A DNA stretch of 64,000 nucleotides from Streptomyces spectabilis (GTDB lineage Bacteria > Actinomycetota > Actinomycetes > Streptomycetales > Streptomycetaceae), in contig NZ_CP023690.1 in NCBI RefSeq assembly GCF_008704795.1, positions 1,736,001 through 1,800,000 of the forward strand. The letters run 5' to 3'. Positions 48,723 through 58,500 of this stretch are shown one piece after another (within the stretch, counting starts at the first letter, position 1; each line of letters starts with the position of its first letter). Made by a program: the position numbers and the translations under genes. The notes beneath the pieces are model-generated. The model searched no databases. It worked only from the letters and a program-made list of their open reading frames with translations, and was not told where the DNA came from.

Positions 48723-49146
48723 CCGCGGCCCTCAATCTCTTGGGCCGGGGCGGCTCACGCCATCCGGCCACGACGATCACCGGTACGGCGATGACTCCCC
48801 AGATGAGGGCGGCGACCCAGCCGCGCTCGAACTCCCCCATGATCCAGGCAGCTGCATACGCGCCCATCCACGGCAGCACGATCAGGACCAGGGCCACGAA
48901 TCCGGGTGCGTCACGGCCTTGCGGCAGCCACGAGAAGACAACCGCCAGCAGCCCTGTCGCGATCCACATCCAGGCCCACGCGTCGAGCGGGATCCGGTCC
49001 AGGAGCAGGCGCAGGCCCCGCTGGTCGGGCTGCGGTGACACGAGCTGCCCGTACCCGTAGAGGGCCCACACGGTGCCGTAGCAGAGAAGGATGGCGCCGC
49101 GGCGGCCGAGTATCCGGGCCAGCCGACGGGCCGCGCGGCAGCGCAC
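48712..49146 (-). CDS. phage membrane protein, four helices
   Basis: 144 residues with hydrophobic segments near 18-33, 55-72, 83-102 and 108-125 (for example WAWMWIATGLLAVVFSWL and ALIWGVIAVPVIVVAGW). Sits directly after the holin (stop 49147), so it may be a second holin or antiholin. Family not recognised. Confidence 0.7.
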   Translation of the reverse strand: MRCRAARRLARILGRRGAILLCYGTVWALYGYGQLVSPQPDQRGLRLLLDRIPLDAWAWMWIATGLLAVVFSWLPQGRDAPGFVALVLIVLPWMGAYAAAWIMGEFERGWVAALIWGVIAVPVIVVAGWREPPRPKRLRAADGH

Positions 49147-49488
49147 TCAGACTCCAGCCGGAGGCCGCGCTGGGGACACCTGCCCGCGTGTGAGAAGCGC
49201 CAGCATCGCGAGAACGAGGGCGTTGACGGCGCCGACGGTCTCCTGGGAAACGTCGAAACCGTAGGCGGCGAGAAGGGCGAAACCGGCTGCGGCCAGGCCC
49301 GTGAACGCGCTGGGGGCGACGGGCCGGGTGATGGCGGCCGTGGCCGCGGCGAACACCGCGGAGATAACGGCGACGACCGCGGCGGCCTGCTCGGCGGACA
49401 GTCCGTCGAAGCCGAAACTGACGACGAGGGAGAGCGCGGCGCTGACGGTGGCGATGATGAGGGCTGGCTCGCGGCCGAAGAGTTTCAT
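49147..49488 (-). CDS. holin
   Basis: 113 residues from ATG 49488 (GTG 49497 overlapping the endolysin stop is an alternative). Three membrane helices: ALIIATVSAALSLVVSFGF, AAAVVAVISAVFAAATAAI and FTGLAAAGFALLAAYGF, plus VNALVLAMLALL. Position just after the amidase gene identifies it as the holin that releases the endolysin. Confidence 0.8.
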   Translation of the reverse strand: MKLFGREPALIIATVSAALSLVVSFGFDGLSAEQAAAVVAVISAVFAAATAAITRPVAPSAFTGLAAAGFALLAAYGFDVSQETVGAVNALVLAMLALLTRGQVSPARPPAGV

Positions 49489-49493
49489 GGTGC

Positions 49494-50435
49494 TCACTTC
49501 CAGTACAGGCCGCGGCAGCGCGCGGTGGTGATGGTGATGGCTCTCATGTCGTCGGGGTCGAGAGGGAAGTAGGCGATCTCGAAGCGGAGCTTCTCGGTCG
49601 GCTTGATGGAGCCGACGTTGTGGAAGTCCGCGAACGTGGCCCCTGCGGTGGCGACGCGTTCGGTGATGCCGCCGAGCCAGCGGGTGTTGTCCGAGCGCAG
49701 GTGGTAGAAGCGGCCCTGCAGGGTGGAGCCTTCGGGGACGCTGCCGGTGACCTGCACCATCGCCTGGTAGATGCTGGCGCCCTTGAGGAGATCCACGCTC
49801 TCGATGGACAGGGTGGTCCACTTGTCGGGGGCAAGGGTGCGGTCGGTCTCGTCGTACAGGCCGAGCGTGTGCGGCACGTCGTCCTCCTGCGGGGGTGTCG
49901 GGGTCTTGCCGGTCGCGCGGGCGACGATCCCCGGGAACACGACCTCCTTGAATTGCCTGATGCGGGCCTGCCCAGGGCAGGCCGTGCCGGACGTTGACCA
50001 CTGCGGGAACAGGGAGTGGTAGCCGTAGCCCGGGTCGGAGTGGGAGCGGCAGATCCGCAGCGGGAGGCCGTGCGTCTGGTGCAACCACACGCCGATCGCG
50101 ATCAGGTCTTCGACCTGCTTGTCGTTCCATGGGTCGGAGCCGGAGGTGTTCGAGGCTGTCTCTGCGGACACGGCCCCGGTGCCGTCGGACCTGCGGTTCG
50201 CGCCCGCGTTGGCGTCTGCCCGCGTCTCGGTGCCGATGTACTGGCCGACCGTTCCTTCGTAGTCGACGCCGAAGTGGGACTCCAGCGAGGTGCTGTCGCG
50301 CCAGTACTCGTAGGTGCGGCGGGCCGTCCACGGCGCGATGATCGAGTGGACGATGAACTGCGTCGGTCGGATCGCGGGCTGCGCATCGGACTCAGGCTGC
50401 AGCTCCATCTTGACAGCGCCCGGATACCAGGCCAT
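49494..50435 (-). CDS. endolysin, N-acetylmuramoyl-L-alanine amidase
   Basis: 313 residues from ATG 50435. PGRP/amidase-2 domain: zinc ligands His30 (QFIVHSI), His140 (GYGYHSLFPQW) and Cys153 (GTACPGQARI), with EYWRDSTSLESHFGVDYEGTVGQYI between. After about residue 180 comes a beta-sandwich C-terminal domain (LAPDKWTTLSIESVDLLKGA ... GRFYHLRSDNTRW) that likely binds the wall. It cleaves the stem peptide from muramic acid at lysis. Confidence 0.9.
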   Translation of the reverse strand: MAWYPGAVKMELQPESDAQPAIRPTQFIVHSIIAPWTARRTYEYWRDSTSLESHFGVDYEGTVGQYIGTETRADANAGANRRSDGTGAVSAETASNTSGSDPWNDKQVEDLIAIGVWLHQTHGLPLRICRSHSDPGYGYHSLFPQWSTSGTACPGQARIRQFKEVVFPGIVARATGKTPTPPQEDDVPHTLGLYDETDRTLAPDKWTTLSIESVDLLKGASIYQAMVQVTGSVPEGSTLQGRFYHLRSDNTRWLGGITERVATAGATFADFHNVGSIKPTEKLRFEIAYFPLDPDDMRAITITTARCRGLYWK

Positions 50436-50448
50436 GGGCCGCCCCTTT

Positions 50449-50877
50449 CTAGTAGTCCCAGGTTGTGGCGACGAACTGGGCGTGGCCGACGGACGCTGGC
50501 TCGTGGTGGTCGTGCCAGACTTCGATGCCGACGGGGACACCGGACTCGCCCCAGAAGCACCAGGTGCTGGTGGACCAGTCACGGCCGGGGGTGTCGAGTT
50601 GGTCTTCGGCGCCGGTGTCGTCGGATTCCCCGAACGGGTCACGGACGAAGCGGGCCATGAACTGTCGGGGCCGGGTGTCGCCGGGAGGCAGGCTGAGGGG
50701 TTCCCAGCGGATGCCGCGGCCCCAGATGAAGTCGCCGCCGAACGGCGGCATGATCAGCGCAGGGGGCCTGTGCATGTGCCGGTCGTTGCGGACAGCCCGG
50801 TCGAACGTCAGCAAGGTCCACGAGTTCGGCCAGATGACCTGCGGGGTGTCGCGGTACAGCTTGCACTGCGTGGCCAC
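50449..50877 (-). CDS. phage structural or lysis-module protein
   Basis: 142 residues from GTG 50877 with GAGGAGGACGCC upstream. Rich in Trp/Phe/Pro: TPQVIWPNSWTLLTFDRAV, PPFGGDFIWGRGIRWEPL, WCFWGESGVPVGIEVWHDH. This is a C1q/TNF-like or jelly-roll beta pattern seen in tail-tip accessory proteins. Not recognised further. Confidence 0.65.
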   Translation of the reverse strand: MATQCKLYRDTPQVIWPNSWTLLTFDRAVRNDRHMHRPPALIMPPFGGDFIWGRGIRWEPLSLPPGDTRPRQFMARFVRDPFGESDDTGAEDQLDTPGRDWSTSTWCFWGESGVPVGIEVWHDHHEPASVGHAQFVATTWDY

Positions 50878-50887
50878 GGCGTCCTCC

Positions 50888-51508
50888 TCAGAGGCTGACG
50901 ATGACGCCGTTGAAGCCGATCCATGGTGGCTTGACGGATGATCCGAATCCGTAAACCTGCAGGTAGCCGTCGGTCTGCACGTCAAGCTTGAGGGCGATGC
51001 GATCACTGCTGATGTCCGAACAGGGAATCAGCACAGTGCGCAGCGTCGACGGCCGCACCACGGACGGCAGGGCAGTGGAGTTGATGACGTAGGAGCTCGG
51101 CGGTGACGAGGGGTACGAGGTGCGGTTCACCGCGCCGCGCAGTTGCAGCGACTCCTCACCGGAGATGTTGAGGAGCCGGTACTGCAGATTGCCGTTGCTG
51201 TTGCCGTTCTGAGTGAAACCCGAGGCCAGCGAGATCGTCGTCCAAGCAGAGGCGCCCGTAGAGACCGCGACCCACGACGTGCCGTCGTACACGTCCAGGC
51301 GGTTGACGTCCTGCAGCCACGTCTGCATGCCCTCGACCGGCGCCGCCGAGCCGACGAGCGTCGCGGCCCGCGCGCTCGCCGAGGCGAAACGCATGACGCC
51401 GCGCTGAGCCAGGGCGTTGGCAATGTCGCGGGCGAGCTTGCCCGCGTCGGGCTGGTCGGTCAGGCTGGCGATCTGGATGCCCTGCCCGTAGTCGTCCGTG
51501 ATCGGCAA
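50888..51508 (-). CDS. minor tail / tip protein
   Basis: 206 residues: DYGQGIQIASLTDQPDAGKLARDIANALAQRGVMRF, LDVYDGTSWVAV, SLASGFTQNGNSNGNLQYRLLN. The GSWTxV-type collar followed by a jelly-roll pattern is typical of siphovirus tail-tip accessory proteins. Likely receptor-facing. Confidence 0.7.
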   Translation of the reverse strand: MPITDDYGQGIQIASLTDQPDAGKLARDIANALAQRGVMRFASASARAATLVGSAAPVEGMQTWLQDVNRLDVYDGTSWVAVSTGASAWTTISLASGFTQNGNSNGNLQYRLLNISGEESLQLRGAVNRTSYPSSPPSSYVINSTALPSVVRPSTLRTVLIPCSDISSDRIALKLDVQTDGYLQVYGFGSSVKPPWIGFNGVIVSL

Positions 51509-51518
51509 CTGGGCCTCC

Positions 51519-52259
51519 TTATGAGATGCGTGTGAGGCGCAGCCACGAGTCGGTGTAGACGGTGGTGGCGGTGCCGCCGGTGTTGCCCTGGGACCACTGG
51601 AGGGCGTAGGTGCCGCCGGTTCCCTGGACGCGGAGGGTGCCGGCCAGCAGCACCGAGTACTCCCCCGCGGCTGACGTCGTGCCGGAGAAGTTCCTGGGCT
51701 GAGCGACGTCGTTGGTTTCGGTGCGGATGGAGTAGCCGCTGGTGGACTGGCCGGTGGTGCCCAGGCCCATGCCGTGTCCGGTCCACTCCCCGAGCGCGCT
51801 GGCCGGCACGGTCCAGTCGATGGTGATGTCGAGGTCGACGAGCGCCGAGTATTTGATCCAGCCGTCCATCGCGTAGGTGGCGTTCGCGGCGACGGTGAAC
51901 ACGAGGTGGGGGTCGTCTGTGGGTGTGGCCGTGTTGGTGCGGGACGTGTCCGCGGTTTTCAGGGCGATCCGGGACTGCCCGATGCCGAAGTTGCTGTTCG
52001 AGGTGCGGCCTGCGGCGAGCCAGTTCCCGGCGGAGGACTGGGTGATGACGATGAGGTCGCCGACGGTGGGCAGGGGATAGCTGTCGAGGCAGCGGCAGGT
52101 GACGCCGTCCGCGGTGACGGTTCCGTCGCCGGGGGCGGCGGTGACGGTGGCGAGACGCCAGTCCGCGCCGCGGATCGCCGGGGTCGTGGCTCCGACCCTC
52201 TGAGCGGAGTGAACGACGGCATCGGCCAGGTCGCGTGCCGAGGAGAAGGAGGAGCTCAC
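51519..52259 (-). CDS. minor tail protein
   Basis: 246 residues from GTG 52259 (GTGA overlap with the gene before it). N-terminal part has an OB-like segment (DGTVTADGVTCRCLDSYPLPTVGDLIVITQSS), C-terminal part a beta-sandwich (HLVFTVAANATYAMDGWIKYSALVDLDITIDW). Part of the tail-tip module. Confidence 0.72.
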   Translation of the reverse strand: MSSSFSSARDLADAVVHSAQRVGATTPAIRGADWRLATVTAAPGDGTVTADGVTCRCLDSYPLPTVGDLIVITQSSAGNWLAAGRTSNSNFGIGQSRIALKTADTSRTNTATPTDDPHLVFTVAANATYAMDGWIKYSALVDLDITIDWTVPASALGEWTGHGMGLGTTGQSTSGYSIRTETNDVAQPRNFSGTTSAAGEYSVLLAGTLRVQGTGGTYALQWSQGNTGGTATTVYTDSWLRLTRIS

Positions 52260-53350
52260 TCGTCCTCCTTCGCCGAGATAGTAGTGATCGGGAAGTCACC
52301 GCCAGCAGGATCGAGAGGCACGCTGAACGACTGCACTTGGTGGAGTTCGCGGGTGCCGTCCGGGTGAACAACGCGGATCACGTCGCCTGGCTCGAGCGCC
52401 GGATTCGGCAGGGCAGAGAAGTCACCCGACGCGTTAGGGGCCTTGCTGGCCTTGAGCTTGAGGCCAGCCGCCTGCGCGCACGCCTCCTCCGTGACCAGCG
52501 TCGAGGAGGCGTAGAACATTGGCCGGCGCCCGTAGGGTCCGCCCCAGTGCGTCGGCGAGTTCGGGTCGTCGTCCGTGGCCAGGTAGGAGACGGGCGGCAC
52601 GTTCTCCTCGGTGTTCTCGCCGCGAGCGAGGACGCCGTTATAGACGTTGGTGCTGCTCATGGCGCGGCTACCGGTGACGTATACGCCGCCCTCGGCTGCG
52701 GCGACCTCCCACACGGCAGGCGTCGTCGTCAGCTCCGGCAGCGTGGCGATCACGAATTCGCCGTCCGCGTTGGCGTAGCACTCGGCCCCTGCCGCGGCGG
52801 CGATCTCCTGCACGCCAGCCCACGGGTCCGCCTCGATGTCGAAAGTCCTGGCGCCGATGGGGGCGTCGGCGATGGCGCTGATGACGGCAGCATCCGGCAG
52901 GCTGCGCTGGATGAGCCCGGTGATCGCACCGACGACCGTGCCGGTGGCTTTGTAGGGCTCGGTGAACTTGTCGTCAGCGACCACAGCGGAGAGGTCTTTG
53001 CCGGTCAGGGTGATGGGGCCCTCGGTGACGTCTCCCTCGACGGAGTCGAGGCGGAACACGCCGAGTGGTACGAGCTCCGTGGTGCCGTCGCCGTAGTCGA
53101 CGCCGCGCGCGATCCTCAGCTTGGCCCCGTACACGGCCAGTTGATCGGTAGGCGTGCGCGGGATGAGGGACACGTCGGCGCCGGTAACCGTGCAGGTACG
53201 GCGGGTCGCCTGCCCGCGGTCCACCGGAACACTGCCACCCGTGTGCTCCAGCTCGACAACGCTGCCGTCGGTCCGGAACAGCTGGACGCGCGTGACAGGA
53301 GTGTGGGACTCGGCGAGGCGCGGCAGGAACCGGTCTGAGACGGGATACAC
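52256..53350 (-). CDS. tail protein, DUF5047 type
   Basis: 364 residues from GTG 53350 (YPVSDRFLPRLAESHTPVTRVQLFRTDG). This start is the pattern of DUF5047 tail-tip proteins in actinobacterial siphoviruses. The middle resembles a gp27/Dit-Tal hub fold (TFDIEADPWAGVQEIAAAAGAECYANADGEF), placing it at the baseplate hub. The exact start is uncertain by a few codons because the region overlaps the previous stop area. Confidence 0.75.
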   Translation of the reverse strand: MYPVSDRFLPRLAESHTPVTRVQLFRTDGSVVELEHTGGSVPVDRGQATRRTCTVTGADVSLIPRTPTDQLAVYGAKLRIARGVDYGDGTTELVPLGVFRLDSVEGDVTEGPITLTGKDLSAVVADDKFTEPYKATGTVVGAITGLIQRSLPDAAVISAIADAPIGARTFDIEADPWAGVQEIAAAAGAECYANADGEFVIATLPELTTTPAVWEVAAAEGGVYVTGSRAMSSTNVYNGVLARGENTEENVPPVSYLATDDDPNSPTHWGGPYGRRPMFYASSTLVTEEACAQAAGLKLKASKAPNASGDFSALPNPALEPGDVIRVVHPDGTRELHQVQSFSVPLDPAGGDFPITTISAKEDE

Positions 53351-53354
53351 GACG

Positions 53355-55586
53355 TCACCCCGTTCTGCGGTCGAGGAGCACGTCCTCCCAGCTGGCGTAG
53401 GTGTCGAGCACCGCCTGCCAGCTGTCGAACTCGGCAAGCACGTCCTGCCATGTGCGGCCTGCGCTGGAGCCGACGCCGGTGGTGACGGGCATGTCCGTCT
53501 CGGTCAGCGGCAGCGTCCACGCCCGCCACAGATCCATCGCCGTGGCCCCCGTGCGGGCCTCGGTGACCTGGGCGACGGACACGTACATGTCGGCAACGCC
53601 CATACCGGGGACGGCCTGCCACAGCAGAGTGGCGCCGGAATCGAGGATCCAGTGCAGCGCCGCCCGCTCGTCGTCGGTCCGGGTCCACACCGTCAGCTCG
53701 CCCTCCAGCCCGCCGCGGCTCGACGAGAGGACGACTGCGTTGCGGCGGCCCTTGACCCGGTACGGGGTCTGATCGATGGGCCGCTGCCAGTCCGGCGCCC
53801 GCTGCACCATCACTGTGACGTTCCGCTGCGGATTGCCGGGATCCTTCAGCCAGGCGAGGTTGATGTCGCCTGCGGGGATGGTGACGGTGTCGGAGCTGCG
53901 GGTGGACGGGCTCGTCGAGTCGGGCTCGTACAGCTCGATCCGGTACGCGACCGGTACGCCGATCGGCGCCTCGTAGTCCTCGATGACCAGCAGATCCGAC
54001 GTAATCAACGTGTAGTTGAGGAGACCCGACGTGCCACGCACGAGGGTGCGGGAGCCGTCGGACGCCTCCCGGTACACGCTGATGTAGTAGTCGAGTGGCA
54101 GTTCCCGCAGCGTCAGCGTGATGCTGGCGGTCGACTCGACGACCTCCACCGCTGTGAGCGGCAGGGCCTCCCACAGCGCTGCCACGTCCACGTACATGCC
54201 GGAGCTGGATGCGGAGGCGGTGACGGTCAGCTCGATTGCGCCCTGCGTGGCGGTGGCGGGCACCGTCGCGTCGGTGGCCATCGCCCACCAGTCGCTGGCC
54301 GGCAGGTTGTAGCTGGTACCGCCCGTCGTCCCCAGGTCCACGTTGGCCGCGTCGTACCAGCGGACCTTGACGTTGACCGACGTCCAGGAACCCGCCGACC
54401 GGCTCGCGATGATCTGCGCCCGATAGCTCGTGTCCGCAGGCGCCGCGAACCGCCCCGACCTGATGACACTGGCCGTGGCCGTTGAGGACGTGACCGCGAG
54501 GGCGTAGGCACCCTCCCAGTACGCGGCGCCCCATGGCGTCGAGCGGGAGATCGTCGCCACACCGGAGGCAACCGTCCACCCTGCAACACCTTGCTCAAAG
54601 CTGCCGTCGGCGTAGGGGAGGATCGTCCCGGCCTGGAGCTCCGGGGCGACGGTGACGACCGCGCCCTCCAGACGCAGCACCTGCCCGGCCGCAGCGCCGT
54701 TGATCCCGGCCGCGATGGAGCAGGTGGCTGCGTTGGCGGGGGCGATGCCGGAGGCGCGCTGCCGGTACCAGCCCTGCCCCGGCGACGGCTGCACCAGACT
54801 CGAGCGGGCGGCCGAGACCTGGTTGCCGTTGACGTCGTAGTAGCGCAGCTCCACCCACGTGTCCGCCGCCAAGGTCGGCGGGTTGAGGTAGATGTAGGCC
54901 CGATAGTCGGTACCCGGGGTGACCACGGGCCGATCCGTGGAGACCGCCGCAGCGTTACCGGCACCGGTGGCGGTGATCGCGATGACGTGGCCGCCGACCA
55001 AGTAGTTGTCGACGGCCCACGCCACCGCGGGAACCTGCCTGGTGACGCCCGCGTTGACCTCCGCCGTCCACCCCGACGCGTCGACCTCAGCGGTCTCCGT
55101 GCCGAACGCGAAGAGATTGCCAGTCGTTCTGATCGGCAGTCCAAGGTAGACGTTCTCCCAGAACTGGTTGACGTTCCCGGCAGCCGGTGTGGACGACAGC
55201 AGGACCTGCGCCTGCGTCGCCCCCGCCGGCGCCGCGCCCGCCACTCCTACCCGATGCCAGGTCGCGGAGGCGGACGCCGTGGACAGCGACCACGTCACCG
55301 AGATCTCCGTGCCGGTCGCAGTGAGCCAGCGGATCCCGATCCGCTCCACCACGACGCCTGCCGCATCACCGAACGTCTGGTAGACGGTGCCGGCGGTGAC
55401 GGGGTACGACGAGACCGTGCGGGCCTGCATCTCCCCCGCCGCGACACTCTTGACGATCAGGCAGCCGTCACCAATCCGACCGCCCGTGCCCTTGCTGAGG
55501 GTGCAGTTCAGCTTCGGCGTCCAGCCGGAGGTGTTCGGGTCGATCTCCGACGTCGTCGCCGACAGCATGTTCCCGGGGATCGCCAT
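53355..55586 (-). CDS. distal tail / minor tail protein with carbohydrate-binding-like domains
   Basis: 743 residues starting AIPGNMLSATTSEIDPNTSGW. Three repeated jelly-roll blocks can be seen: after TLSKGTGGRIGDGCL, TGNLFAFGTETAEVDASGW and DGSFEQGVAGWTVASG, each 130-160 residues and ending near YWEG/WENVYLG-type strands. The C-terminal 250 residues (RELPLDYYISVYREASDG ... WQDVLAEFDSWQAVLDTYASWEDVLLD) form the tail-attachment part. Likely contacts cell-surface glycans. The stop lies 4 bases before the DUF5047 start. Confidence 0.8.
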   Translation of the reverse strand: MAIPGNMLSATTSEIDPNTSGWTPKLNCTLSKGTGGRIGDGCLIVKSVAAGEMQARTVSSYPVTAGTVYQTFGDAAGVVVERIGIRWLTATGTEISVTWSLSTASASATWHRVGVAGAAPAGATQAQVLLSSTPAAGNVNQFWENVYLGLPIRTTGNLFAFGTETAEVDASGWTAEVNAGVTRQVPAVAWAVDNYLVGGHVIAITATGAGNAAAVSTDRPVVTPGTDYRAYIYLNPPTLAADTWVELRYYDVNGNQVSAARSSLVQPSPGQGWYRQRASGIAPANAATCSIAAGINGAAAGQVLRLEGAVVTVAPELQAGTILPYADGSFEQGVAGWTVASGVATISRSTPWGAAYWEGAYALAVTSSTATASVIRSGRFAAPADTSYRAQIIASRSAGSWTSVNVKVRWYDAANVDLGTTGGTSYNLPASDWWAMATDATVPATATQGAIELTVTASASSSGMYVDVAALWEALPLTAVEVVESTASITLTLRELPLDYYISVYREASDGSRTLVRGTSGLLNYTLITSDLLVIEDYEAPIGVPVAYRIELYEPDSTSPSTRSSDTVTIPAGDINLAWLKDPGNPQRNVTVMVQRAPDWQRPIDQTPYRVKGRRNAVVLSSSRGGLEGELTVWTRTDDERAALHWILDSGATLLWQAVPGMGVADMYVSVAQVTEARTGATAMDLWRAWTLPLTETDMPVTTGVGSSAGRTWQDVLAEFDSWQAVLDTYASWEDVLLDRRTG

Positions 55587-55589
55587 CGC

Positions 55590-58500
55590 TCACCCCCGCC
55601 CGCCACGCAGCGCCGTCACCAGCTCGCCGTTCGACCGCCGCACCTCAGCACGCGCGATTTCCGTGATCTCCCGATCGCCGACAAACACCTGCACGCTCAG
55701 GTCCCCGAGACCGCCGCCGCCCGTTGCCATCCGCGCAAGGGCGCTGGCCTGCGTGGACGTGAACACCGGCTCCGGCCGCCCCGTGCCGTTGTAGGCCAGG
55801 TTCAGGCCGGGCTGGAGCATGCCGCCCTGGTCGTACCAGTGCGGCGACCTGGCCAGCCACTTCGCATACGCCCGTGCTGGGCTGCCGTAGTCCGGACGGT
55901 CCTTGATGTAGCCCATGCCCCAGCGGATCTGCGTCTTCGCGTTGGTCCGCCAGTCGGGGCCCGCCGAGCGCATCTTCGACCCCGGGAGCGCCTGCGGGAT
56001 TCCGTAGGCGTCTGACGTGGGATTATCTGCGTTCCAACGCCACCCGGACTCGCCATGCCACAACTTCTTCAGCGGCCCGAACTGGTTGGCGCCCCACCCG
56101 TAGCGCGGCAGGAGCGCCTTGGCGTACTTCTGCGCCGCGCCCACCGCGTTCGCGGGGAAGCCCTTGCCGCCACCCGTGAGGAACGGCATCGGGTCGACGG
56201 AGCGCCCGTTGACCCGGGCTTCGAGGTGGAGGTGCGGGCCGGTCGTGTTGCCGGTGTTGCCGACGCGGCCGATCTGGGTTCCGCCCGCAACGCCGCGGCC
56301 CTGTTTCATCAGGATTGCGGACATGTGGGCGTACAGGGACTGCAGCCCACTGCCGTGGTTGATCACAATGTGCTTGCCGTAGGGGCCGCCGTTCGCCGTC
56401 TTGGCGATGGTGCCGTCAGCAACCGCCTTCACCGCGGTGCCGATGGCCGCGGGGAAGTCGAGACCGGTGTGACGACCTGAGCTCCACATGCTGCCGCGGA
56501 CACCGAACTTCGTTCCGAACCGGGCGTCGACTGGCTTGAGCCAGGCGCCGCCAAGCATCCCGTCGGCGCCGCCGCCCAGCATGCTGTTCACGGCGTCGAC
56601 GAGCTTGCTCTTCAGCCCGCCGATCCACTTGCCCGGTACCCGGCGGATCGCTTTGGCCCACAGCCCATCGCCGGTGATGCCCTTCGCAACCCGCTCCTTG
56701 ATGGGCTTGACGAGCTTGTCCCAGGCTTTCGACGGGTTCGTCAGCAGGTTGAAGCCGGTCTTGGCCCAATTGATCGCCTTGCCGATCGTGTCCTTGGTCC
56801 AGTCCCAGGCGCCGCCGAGGATGCCCCCGTCCGCCATGAGCTTGGTGCCTGCCGCGGCATGCAGGGCGCGAGCACGGTTACGGAATCGCGGGTCCGTCGG
56901 GATCACGAATTCCGGAAACCTTGGGTTGCCCTCGCCGACGATCGCGGTCGGGCGGTTGGTGACCATCGGCCGGGCAGGGCCGAAGCCGTCACCGACGGTG
57001 CCGCCTGCCGCCAGCTGCTTCGGTGCGGGCGGCAGTTCATCCAGGCTGACGATCTTCGCGACGGCGTTCCAGACGGGGCGGATGCCCTTGCCGTACACGT
57101 ACTTGATCACGAAGTTGACGGGGCCCTTAGTGATCGACTGAACCTTGCCCCAGGCCGTCTTGATGGCGTCCTTCGCCCTGCCAAAAGCGACCCCGACCAG
57201 CCTGACCGCTTCCTTGATCCGATCGAATGGCGGCTTCAATCCCTTGCGCCACAGCCACGACGCGGTCGTCGCGATCCCACTGAACGCAGGCTTGATCGCC
57301 TTGTCGTACAGCCACTTCCCGACCGCGCCGATCCCGCGGAACGCCGGTGCCAGGGCCTGCTGCCAGAGCCACTTCCCGATCCTGGCAACAAATCGGAACG
57401 TGCCGACAATGCGGTCACCGACAGGCTTGATGGTGACCCTGTACAGCGCTCCAGCCGCCGTCCCAATCCCCCGGAACGCGGGCCGCAGCGCGTTCTCCCA
57501 CAGCCACTTACCGATCCGGCCGACGAAACGGAAGCCCTCGACGATGCCGTCGACAGCAGGCTTGATCGCATTGCGGTACAGGGCTCCGGCCGCGACACCG
57601 ATACCCCGGAATGCCGGGAGCAGCCCCTTCTCATACAGCCACTTCCCGGTCGCAGCTGTCAGCTTGAACCCCAGCACGACAGGGGCGATCAGCAGTGTGG
57701 CGATGACAGCAGCGAGGACCCGCGCGCCCAGCGAGATGCCGTCGAAGGCAGGCTTCAGCGCGGTGCGCCACAGCCACGATCCCCAGCCGCCCACCGTGCG
57801 CAGACCTGTGGAAATGCCGTCGAAGGCGGGCCTGAGTACCTGATTCCAGGCGCCGGACACCGCATCCTTGATGCCGTTCCAGACCGCCTGGACCCCAGCA
57901 CGGAACCAGTCGAACCTCTTGTACGCGTAGACGACAGCGGCGACCAGCGCCACGATCCCGATGATGAGCAGGGTGATCGGGTGCGCGTTCAGCACCGCCG
58001 CCTGAAGGACGAGCGCGAGCGTCCACAGTTTCGTCGCGATGAACAGCCCATACAGGCCCTGAATCAGCCAAGGCGTGGTCTCTGCCACCGAGGCGATGCC
58101 GCGCGCCAGAACCCCAAGAACCTCGAGCAGAGGCCCCGACAGGGGCGACAGAGCCCGCGCGACCTCGAAGAAGGCACGCGAGATGTCACCGATGGTGCGG
58201 GCAACGAGCGGCCCGTTCTCAGCGGCATACGCCAGGAACCGCTCGAAGGCGGGCGACCCCTTCAGGCCGGCACCCCAAGCGGCGAAGCGGCCGGTGATGG
58301 CCCGCATCCGCGCGCTGATGGAGTCCATATGGGGCAGGAAGGCCTGCACCACTCCGGCCATGCCCTTGAACACGTTGCCGAAGGAGACACCCAAGCCGAT
58401 GATCGCAGGTCGGACTGCGCCCGCCAGATCTGCCTTGAAGCCCTTCCACCAGGGGTTTTTGAAGCCCCTGCTTGCCCGGTCCTGCAGCTCACCGACGGCG

